Source: Bacteroidota bacterium (GTDB lineage: Bacteria; Bacteroidota; Bacteroidia; Chitinophagales; Chitinophagaceae). From it: a stretch of DNA of 6,007 nt. The stretch covers positions 1-6,007 of the forward strand of contig JAEYRC010000320.1 in the NCBI GenBank assembly GCA_023409675.1, given 5' to 3'. The notes beneath the pieces are model-generated. The model searched no databases and was not told the origin of the DNA. It saw only the letters and a list, made by a program, of their open reading frames with translations. Position numbers and translations under genes: made by a program. This document shows, one piece after another, positions 1 to 4,742 of the stretch; position 1 is the stretch's first letter; the number at the start of each line of letters is the position of its first letter.

Positions 1-1229
1 ATAGCCGACATCGCCTCATGGGAGGTGCTCAAGCATCTACCGGCTACGATGAGATTTTTCACTTTTTGCGGAATGAGAGATCCGAATGGAATATCGTAGC
101 AGTCGCCACACCATTCGAGGGTGCAGCCTCCACCCTGAGGGTGATGTATATCGAGCGGATAACTGGCTACGGCGACAGCATCGTCAAACTTGCGGCAGCT
201 CATGATATCATCACGGGTCATGGTGTATTTACCGGCAATCCTGCGGGTTTCGCGAATACCTATAAAAGGCGCGGTTTTTAGAAAGTAGGCCTGTTCGAAA
301 CCTGGCACATAATCAATGAGGTATTGCTGTATGTCTTTGATTTGTTCGCGCCCTTCTATCTCGCCATGAGTAAGGCTTTCAGGATCCGTTCCGTTTACGC
401 CGTTTACGCGGGTCATATTTACCCAGATCTCTCCTTTACGTAGTCCGGTGATGAGGATGGTGCGTTCCGTTGGTAAATCAAGGCCAGCCTCTTGCGCTTT
501 CGCAATAAGATTACGCATGCCTACCAGGACAAACTGATTATTCTGACCAAAATATTCGGCCGGGATAAAATCGGTCAGATAGGTACGGGGTTCTTCGGCT
601 ATGCTTAAGCGTAACTTTTCAGTATCTACGCCTCCCATGCAGAACATAAGTGTCGGCGGCTGAACACCTCCAGTTTCATTACCGTATTCGCAGGGTACAC
701 CGGAGCGATAAGCGACATCAGCATCACCCGTACAATCGATTATAACCTTTGCCAGAACTGCTTCACGGCCGGCTTTACTCTCGATGATGATCCCTTTCAG
801 GTCGTTCCCTTCCATAATTACTCCGGCGCAAAAGGTATAGAACAGCACATTCACGCCATCTTCCACTAACATTTCCAGCGCCACTGTTTTTACAGCTTCG
901 GGTTCCACCAGGGTTAAGCTCATATGCAACGGGCATGGGCGATGTTCACTCGACGCGTCGATCTTCTTCAGCCTGTCGATGAATTTTTGGGGTAACCCTT
1001 TAATGATCTGGTTTCCCTTCTGTCCAAGAAAACCGAGGATGGGCAAGCCGATTGTCATATTACCCCCCAGGAAACTTCTGCTTTCGATAAGGGTCACTGA
1101 ATGACCGTCTTCCCGGGCGGCTTTTGCCGCGATGATGCCCGAAGGACCACCGCCGACCACTAAAACATCTACCGACAGGCGCACCGGTATCTCCCGGGAA
1201 GGTTCATGGATATGGTTGATTTCTTTCAT
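1..1229 (-). CDS. FAD-dependent oxidoreductase (FAD_oxidored-like family), 3' end beyond the window
   Basis: The frame reads from an ATG at 1229 leftwards without a stop, giving 409 codons before the edge. The N-terminus has a Rossmann dinucleotide-binding motif: a beta strand DVLVVGGGPSG (residues 21-31, GxGxxG) and an acidic residue ending the second strand (VTLIE, 45-49). Further family features are IIDCTGDADVA (163-173), GIRETRRIAGKY (324-335) and VAGRCLSTSHEA (395-406). The last is the second FAD contact region near the C-terminus of this family, so only a short tail is probably missing. The protein should be an FAD-binding oxidoreductase; the substrate cannot be read from the sequence. 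Homologues are often loosely annotated 'xanthan lyase' or 'FAD-dependent oxidoreductase'. No signal peptide is visible, so it is probably cytoplasmic. It starts 11 bp after the transporter stop, so an operon and a shared substrate (a sugar acid or similar) are inferred. No Shine-Dalgarno motif precedes the ATG. Family call is strong; physiological role is open. Confidence 0.93.
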   Translation of the reverse strand, partial: MKEINHIHEPSREIPVRLSVDVLVVGGGPSGIIAAKAAREDGHSVTLIESRSFLGGNMTIGLPILGFLGQKGNQIIKGLPQKFIDRLKKIDASSEHRPCPLHMSLTLVEPEAVKTVALEMLVEDGVNVLFYTFCAGVIMEGNDLKGIIIESKAGREAVLAKVIIDCTGDADVAYRSGVPCEYGNETGGVQPPTLMFCMGGVDTEKLRLSIAEEPRTYLTDFIPAEYFGQNNQFVLVGMRNLIAKAQEAGLDLPTERTILITGLRKGEIWVNMTRVNGVNGTDPESLTHGEIEGREQIKDIQQYLIDYVPGFEQAYFLKTAPFIGIRETRRIAGKYTMTRDDIMSCRKFDDAVAVASYPLDIHHPQGGGCTLEWCGDCYDIPFGSLIPQKVKNLIVAGRCLSTSHEAMSA

Positions 1230-1240
1230 ATACTATATCA

Positions 1241-2530
1241 TTAAATTTTTGAAATTCCTGTGTTTTTTGGTCCGGGTTTTTCAGGTTTTACCATGGTCCA
1301 GAGGATCAGCACCGCAATAGGGTGCATAAAAGCCATGGCAATAAAGATCTTTTCCGCGCCCAGGGTGCCGATAAATTCCCCTACAAAGAAGTTGAACAGC
1401 ACCGCGCCCAGCGCGCCGAAACCGCCGGCAATACCCAATACGCTAGCGACATTCTTTACCGGAAATGCTTCCGCCACCACTACGCTGACAGTAAACAACC
1501 AGCTCAGGCAGGCAACAGCAACCACACTAAAGATCACCAGGGTGCTGGTGGCAGTGGGCAGGAAGGGCGTTAGCACGCATAATGGCGCCAGGGCCGCTAC
1601 AGCGGATAACATGATTTTTCTTGCCCGCAGCGGATTGACGCCCCGGCGGACCAGCCAGTCGGACCAGGCTGAAGTTCCAATAGCGCCGAGATCGGCAACG
1701 AGAAAAGGTATCCAGGCTACCATACCCACCTGGGCGAGCGATAAACCCGATTCTTCCTGCAGATAGCCTGGTAACCAGAAAAGACAAAAATACCAAACGG
1801 GATCGCTAACAAACCGGATCAGCAGTATTCCATAGAGACTTTTTGTTTTCCAGAGTTGTCCCCAGGCAAAGCCCTCCTGAGCCTGACCATTTTCCGTTGA
1901 CACCTCTTTACCGGCAATGCTGTCGGTACTCCTGATCTCCGCTGTAACTTCTGGTGGTGGATCGCGATAGACCAGTTTCCACAGGATGGCGATAATGATG
2001 CCGACAGCACCCAGGACAATGAAAGCCGTTTCCCAATCGTAGGTTATGGCCAGCCATGCTACCAGAGGCGGAGCGATAATGGCCCCTATTGAACTTCCTG
2101 CAACGCATAAACTATTGGCGGTGGCGCGCATTTTTCCCGAAAACCAGATGGTGATAACTTTAAGCTGGGCCGGAAAGTTGGTGGGTTCAGCGGCTCCCAG
2201 CATACTTCGGAAAAAGCCGAACTGACCTACTGTACGAGAAAAGCCACCTCCGATACAGGCAATCGACCAGGCAATAATTCCGTAAAACATCACCTTTCCT
2301 GCTCCAAACCTATCTACCAGCCAGCCCGATACGGGATACATTAAGGCATAACAAACCGTAAATAAATTGATGATTACGGCGTAGCCGTCATCGCCAAGCC
2401 CGAATTCTTCCTTTAGGGTAGGCTTTAATATGGAGACAATCTGCCGGTCGACATAATTAAAAACGATTGCGATAAAAACAATCCCTACGATCATCCATCG
2501 CCGGCGTTCCGGTCTGATTGCTAAACTCAT
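1241..2530 (-). CDS. MFS transporter, anion:cation symporter family (hexuronate transporter-like)
   Basis: This is a 429-residue inner-membrane carrier with about 12 hydrophobic segments in two halves of six, the usual length for the family. The first segment (13-24) is followed by NYVDRQ (25-30). The MFS loop 2-3 motif is GWLVDRFGAGK (69-79). The R108...E115...N118 pattern in the fourth helix, the RDPPPE motif before the central loop (189-194) and SDPVWYF at the start of the seventh helix (242-248) are typical of ExuT/GudP-like anion:cation symporters. These carry hexuronates, glucarate or related organic anions with protons. The central loop (about 191-227) is hydrophilic and variable. The start is the ATG at 2530, just before the basic RPERRR segment; no Shine-Dalgarno site is visible. 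The gene ends 11 bp before the FAD oxidoreductase, implying co-transcription. The substrate is inferred from family resemblance and could be another carboxylate. Confidence 0.93.
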   Translation of the reverse strand: MSLAIRPERRRWMIVGIVFIAIVFNYVDRQIVSILKPTLKEEFGLGDDGYAVIINLFTVCYALMYPVSGWLVDRFGAGKVMFYGIIAWSIACIGGGFSRTVGQFGFFRSMLGAAEPTNFPAQLKVITIWFSGKMRATANSLCVAGSSIGAIIAPPLVAWLAITYDWETAFIVLGAVGIIIAILWKLVYRDPPPEVTAEIRSTDSIAGKEVSTENGQAQEGFAWGQLWKTKSLYGILLIRFVSDPVWYFCLFWLPGYLQEESGLSLAQVGMVAWIPFLVADLGAIGTSAWSDWLVRRGVNPLRARKIMLSAVAALAPLCVLTPFLPTATSTLVIFSVVAVACLSWLFTVSVVVAEAFPVKNVASVLGIAGGFGALGAVLFNFFVGEFIGTLGAEKIFIAMAFMHPIAVLILWTMVKPEKPGPKNTGISKI

Positions 2531-2800
2531 GCGCTGGTATTAAGGTCGGTTCCGGATAGTAATTGTTCTGAAGGCGCATGCGGTGTTCCGGGAACTTCTG
2601 CTTCCGGCAGTCATGGCGGCGGTCTGAACAATCGTTATGACTTCGTAAAGTAAAATAAACATTTTTGAAATAAAAAATAATAATATGAAAGTATTTTAAA
2701 GCGATTGGAACAAGTTGAGGCAGAGCACATGGGCGCACGATGAAGGAAGGAAAGGTGAAGAAACCCTTGAGATGGAAGCTATAGAGAAAGTACCGCGCAC
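2531..2800 (-). promoter_or_regulatory. Non-coding leader region upstream of the transporter-oxidoreductase pair
   Basis: This stretch lies between the sodC terminator and the transporter start and must hold the promoter if the pair is transcribed independently. It is AT-rich around 2641-2700. On the minus strand a TACTTTCA at 2693-2686 lies about 17 bp downstream of a CTTG, weakly resembling the Bacteroidota TTTG / TAnnTTTG promoter, but the match is poor and sits about 155 bp from the start codon. A 119-codon minus-strand frame spans 2457-2816. It overlaps the transporter start, has basic, low-complexity content and resembles nothing known, so it is not called as a gene. Confidence 0.35.
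2585..2595. promoter_or_regulatory. Short perfect palindrome, possible operator
   Basis: GTTCC-G-GGAAC is a perfect inverted repeat with 5-bp arms around a central G. It lies about 55 bp upstream of the transporter start codon. It could be a binding site for a dimeric regulator of the transporter-oxidoreductase pair. An 11-bp palindrome can occur by chance and no regulator gene is present in the window, so this is only a candidate. The flanking CCGGGAA / TTCCGG (2588-2594 and 2602-2607) could also form an alternative small bulged hairpin. Confidence 0.22.
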
Positions 2801-2830
2801 AAAAAAGGGTGGCCAAATATTGACCACCCT
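2801..2830 (-). terminator. Intrinsic (rho-independent) terminator of sodC
   Basis: On the minus strand, 2830 to 2806 forms an 11-bp hairpin. AGGGTGG pairs perfectly with CCACCCT, then comes one T-G wobble, then CAA pairs with TTG, leaving a three-base loop. The stem is followed directly by TTTTTT (2806-2801, sharing its first T with the stem). It lies 25 bp after the sodC stop codon, the correct place and orientation for sodC termination. It separates sodC from the transporter pair that lies downstream on the same strand. Confidence 0.9.
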
Positions 2831-2854
2831 ATGAATATTTAAACTCTAGATGAT

Positions 2855-3499
2855 TTAGTGATCAGCATGATTTTGTGTATCCGCAGCAAAGCCTGTTGTA
2901 CCAGACCGGGTAATTATTCCGCAACCAATACGCGGACCGGAATCACCAGCGGGCTGTGATTTGTAATCATCAACTCCTGCATGAACAACCATGGTTTTAT
3001 TCAAAACATCTGTTTTTGCATCGCCACCGACCGACCAGAGGTCAGATTCGAGTTCAATTTCACCATTTCCGGATGCATCAAGGTTTATATTTCCGATGTC
3101 ACCGGAATGAAAACTGCCTTCACCCCATTTACCATGATCGGTTCCTGTAGGATTCCAGTGACCTCCGGCATGATTTCCCATATCTCCACAATTACCATGT
3201 TCATGTATATGTACAGCCACTGAACTGTTTGCTTTAGATGGAACGTTCAACTTCAGGCTCATGCGCACTTTTCCATTATCAAGCGCTTCAAAAATCACAG
3301 TTCCATTCACTACCGTATCGGCTACGGTTCCGGAAATGGTAGCAACGGCCCGGTTGTCGTGGGCTGCAGAATCCTCCATTCTATCCATTCCCTCCTCTCC
3401 GTCTGAGGCCGTATTTTCATCGTTACAGGCAATAATCATCGATGCGGAAAGCAGCAGAGCAGCAGAAAATTTCAAAACATTTAGTTTCATAATGTTCAT
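2855..3499 (-). CDS. sodC: Cu/Zn superoxide dismutase, lipoprotein
   Basis: The 214-residue product converts superoxide to oxygen and hydrogen peroxide outside the cytoplasm. The N-terminus is a lipoprotein signal peptide (MKLNVLKFSAALLLSAS) with lipobox MIIAC, so C25 should be lipidated. An acidic linker (26-50) leads to the SOD domain. By analogy with human SOD1, the copper ligands are H97 and H99 (VHIHEHG), the bridging H114 (AGGHWNP) and H173 (VVHAGVDD). The zinc ligands are H114, H122, H131 and D134 (HSGDIGN). R190 in SGPRIGCG is the active-site arginine, and C104 and C193 should form the conserved disulfide. All key residues are intact, so the enzyme should be active. A short C-terminal tail ends in NHADH. 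ATG at 3499 or at 3490 (MKLN) could be the start; the latter gives the more usual signal peptide. It appears to be a single-gene unit with its own terminator. No strong promoter was identified in 3500-3616. Confidence 0.96.
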   Translation of the reverse strand: MNIMKLNVLKFSAALLLSASMIIACNDENTASDGEEGMDRMEDSAAHDNRAVATISGTVADTVVNGTVIFEALDNGKVRMSLKLNVPSKANSSVAVHIHEHGNCGDMGNHAGGHWNPTGTDHGKWGEGSFHSGDIGNINLDASGNGEIELESDLWSVGGDAKTDVLNKTMVVHAGVDDYKSQPAGDSGPRIGCGIITRSGTTGFAADTQNHADH

Positions 3500-3616
3500 T
3501 TTAATTGTTTACAGACAAGTATTCTATGCAATAAACAGACCCGATTGGGGGGCAAAGGCATAAAAATACATTACAATTACCGGAAAATCCGGTTGATGGA
3601 TGCGCTTTATTCCTGA

Positions 3617-3704
3617 CGTCATTACGGGAAGCCTGCCAGATTGAAGCACTCTTGCTGTACGTCATAGAGAGGGTCGCAGTCAAAATGGAAGCGCTTTAGC
3701 AGCA
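3617..3704 (+). repeat. 43-bp repeat units B1 and B2 (left edge of array)
   Basis: B1 (3617-3659) is a recognisable 43-bp copy starting CGTCATTACGGGAAGCC. B2 (3660-3704, 45 bp) keeps the CGTCAT start and the TAGCAGCA end but has a degenerate middle. This fits decay at the array edge. Confidence 0.75.
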
Positions 3705-3797
3705 CGTCATTGCGAAGCAATCCAGTAGAATAATTAGTCTTTGATTACGATTACTGCTCGTTTTCCTGGATTGCTTCGCCTCCGGATCGCAATGACG
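3705..3797. repeat. Inverted-repeat unit A1 with a 13-bp deletion
   Basis: This copy has the two terminal arms CGTCATTGCG and CGCAATGACG and the inner arms GAAGCAATCCAG and CTGGATTGCTTC. It is 93 bp against 106 bp in the other copies. The missing 13 bp correspond to the left side hairpin (GGGCTCTGCCC plus two bases). The right side hairpin has a G-C pair broken by a C-to-A change (CCTCCGGATCG). A tail of 16 bp (3798-3813) follows. Confidence 0.88.
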
Positions 3798-3813
3798 AAC
3801 GCCCTTTGCTTCA

Positions 3814-3900
3814 CGCTATGGAGGGATGCCTGCCAGAATATGAACACACTTGCAGCACGTCATTGCGGAAAGCCTGTCAAATTGAAGCACACTTGCAGTA
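3814..3900 (+). repeat. 43-bp repeat units B3 and B4
   Basis: B3 (3814-3857, 44 bp) begins CGCTATGGAGGGATGCC. B4 (3858-3900, 43 bp) begins CGTCATTGCGGAAAGCC. They are head to tail and run directly into inverted-repeat unit A2. Confidence 0.88.
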
Positions 3901-4006
3901 CGTCATTGCGAGGGCTCTGCTCGAAGCAATCCAGTAGAATAATTAGTCTTTGATTTCGATTACTGCACATTTTTCTGGATTGCTTCGCCTCCGGCTCGCA
4001 ATGACG
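3901..4006. repeat. Inverted-repeat unit A2, complete
   Basis: Outer arms of 12 bp (CGTCATTGCGAG / CTCGCAATGACG) and inner arms of 12 bp (GAAGCAATCCAG / CTGGATTGCTTC) are perfect complements. Between them sit two self-complementary segments, GGGCTCTGCTC (3912-3922, with a G-T wobble) and GCCTCCGGC (3987-3995). The loop between the inner arms is about 40 bp and AT-rich. A 17-bp tail follows at 4007-4023. Confidence 0.92.
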
Positions 4007-4023
4007 AAACGCACTTTGCTTCA

Positions 4024-4152
4024 CGTCATGGAGGGATGCCTGCCAGATTAGAACACACTTGCAGCACGTCATTGCGGGATGCCTGCCAGATTAAAACACA
4101 CTTGCAGAACGTTATTGCGGGATGCCTACCAGGTTAAAGCACTTTTGCAGCA
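4024..4152 (+). repeat. Three tandem 43-bp units B5, B6 and B7
   Basis: Units at 4024-4066, 4067-4109 and 4110-4152 are each exactly 43 bp. They share the GGATGCCT core, the CCAG(A/G)TTA middle and the TTGCAG end. This is the only place with three units in a row, and it accounts for the longer A2-A3 spacing. Confidence 0.92.
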
Positions 4153-4258
4153 CGTCATTGCGAGGGCTCCGCCCGAAGCAATCCAGTAGAATATTCAGTC
4201 TTTGATTTCGATTGCTGCCCGTTTTTCTGGATTGCTACGCCTTCGGCTCGCAATGACG
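4153..4258. repeat. Inverted-repeat unit A3, complete
   Basis: A 106-bp copy with intact outer 12-bp arms. The inner arms carry one mismatch (GCTAC instead of GCTTC). The side hairpins are GGGC-TCC-GCCC and GCC-TTC-GGC: their loops differ from the other copies, but the stems are kept. A 17-bp tail follows at 4259-4275 and begins AAACACACTT, like the 3' part of the 43-bp unit. Confidence 0.92.
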
Positions 4259-4275
4259 AAACACACTTCGCTTCA

Positions 4276-4361
4276 TGTCATTGCAGGATGCCTGCCAGAT
4301 TAGAACACACTCGCAGTACGTCATTGCGGAAAGCCAGCCAAATTAAAGCACCCTTGCAGTA
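4276..4361 (+). repeat. 43-bp repeat units B8 and B9
   Basis: B8 (4276-4318) starts TGTCATTGCAGGATGCC and B9 (4319-4361) starts CGTCATTGCGGAAAGCC. Each is exactly 43 bp. The B8-B9 pair parallels B3-B4, the second member of both pairs having the GGAAAGCC variant. This suggests a larger segment was duplicated as a block. Confidence 0.9.
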
Positions 4362-4467
4362 CGTCATTGCGAGGGCTCTGCCCGAAGCAATCCAGTAGAA
4401 TTAATAGTCTTTGATTTCGATTGCGTCTCGCTTTTCTGGATTGCTTCGCCTCCGGCTCGCAATGACG
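4362..4467. repeat. Inverted-repeat unit A4, complete
   Basis: A 106-bp copy with perfect outer and inner 12-bp arms and both side hairpins, GGGC-TCT-GCCC and GCC-TCC-GGC. The central loop differs slightly from A2 (TTAATAGTC and TTGCGTCTCG). A 16-bp tail follows at 4468-4483. Confidence 0.92.
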
Positions 4468-4483
4468 AACGCACTTTGCTTTA

Positions 4484-4526
4484 CGTCTTTGCGGAATGCC
4501 TGTCAAATTGAAGCACTCTTGCAGCA
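4484..4526 (+). repeat. 43-bp repeat unit B10
   Basis: A single 43-bp copy starting CGTCTTTGCGGAATGCC and ending CTTGCAGCA. It joins directly to the terminal half unit A5. Confidence 0.88.
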
Positions 4527-4567
4527 CGTCATTGCGAGGGCTCTGCCCGAAGCAATCCAGTAGAATA
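4527..4567 (+). repeat. Half inverted-repeat unit A5 at the right edge of the array
   Basis: Only the left half of the inverted repeat is present: outer arm, side hairpin GGGCTCTGCCC, inner arm GAAGCAATCCAG and the first bases of the loop (TAGAATA). Similarity then stops abruptly and unique sequence begins. The right arm is absent, so this copy cannot form the full hairpin. Confidence 0.85.
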
Positions 4568-4742
4568 TACCATTCTTTTCTTCCTATACTGATAATTCAG
4601 ATTGAAGGACACGAAAATTAAAGGATGCTTCATCGCGCGGATATTAGAAGCTAAACCCTTTACGGATATTCCAGACCGCTTAACCACTATTAACCGTGCA
4701 GCAGTTAGTTATCATTTCAAATTTGCAGGCTAAATAAAATAC
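4568..4742 (+). promoter_or_regulatory. Unique leader between repeat array and the secreted-protein gene
   Basis: This 175-bp segment has no repeat modules and no ORF. It presumably carries the promoter and 5' untranslated region of the plus-strand gene starting at 4743. No convincing TTTG / TAnnTTTG promoter pair is seen. The bases just before the ATG (GGCTAAATAAAATAC) are A-rich and lack a Shine-Dalgarno motif, as is common in Bacteroidota. Confidence 0.4.

Larger units (their letters stand above)
3617..4567. repeat. Composite repeat array of 43-bp units and 106-bp inverted-repeat units
   Basis: This roughly 950-bp intergenic region between sodC and the downstream secreted-protein gene consists almost wholly of two modules. 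Module B is a 43-bp unit starting CGTCATTGCGG and ending CACTTGCAGCA, with ten copies. Module A is a 106-bp inverted repeat starting CGTCATTGCGAGGG and ending CTCGCAATGACG, followed by a 16-17 bp tail. The order is B1-B2-A1-B3-B4-A2-B5-B6-B7-A3-B8-B9-A4-B10-A5(half). Distances between successive A starts are 196, 252, 209 and 165 bp, which the module lengths account for exactly. Similar words (GTCATTGCGAG...GAAGCAATCC) recur in dispersed palindromic repeats in many bacterial genomes. No transposase is present in the window. The array may begin slightly earlier, near 3600, in degenerate form. Confidence 0.93.

Noticed and set aside
18..281. 87-codon plus-strand ORF
   Set aside because: It is antisense to the FAD oxidoreductase, whose C-terminal motifs (LEWCGDCYDIPFGS, VAGRC) are read from the opposite strand here.
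1260..2108. ORFs of 66-168 codons on both strands within the transporter gene
   Set aside because: They lie entirely in other frames of a gene with clear MFS motifs and do not resemble known proteins.
2457..2816. 119-codon minus-strand ORF upstream of the transporter
   Set aside because: It overlaps the transporter start in another frame and the sodC terminator, and its composition is not protein-like.
2956..3563. Plus-strand ORFs of 64-100 codons over sodC
   Set aside because: They are antisense to sodC, which has a full set of metal ligands and a lipoprotein signal. No plus-strand signal supports them.
3901..4006. tRNA-like or known structured RNA gene, because of the cloverleaf-like fold
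   Set aside because: There is no CCA end, anticodon arm or T-loop consensus, and the fold has a long AT-rich central loop. It recurs in tandem as a repeat.
3741..4527. Three 68-70 codon ORFs inside the repeat array (3741-3953 plus, 3860-4072 minus, 4321-4527 minus)
   Set aside because: They are translations of the inverted repeat and 43-bp units. The peptide piece RHCEPEAKQSRK recurs because the DNA repeats, and none has an independent start signal or a known domain.
3617..4567. CRISPR array
   Set aside because: The 43-bp units are joined head to tail without unique spacers, the copies are diverged, and no cas gene is present.
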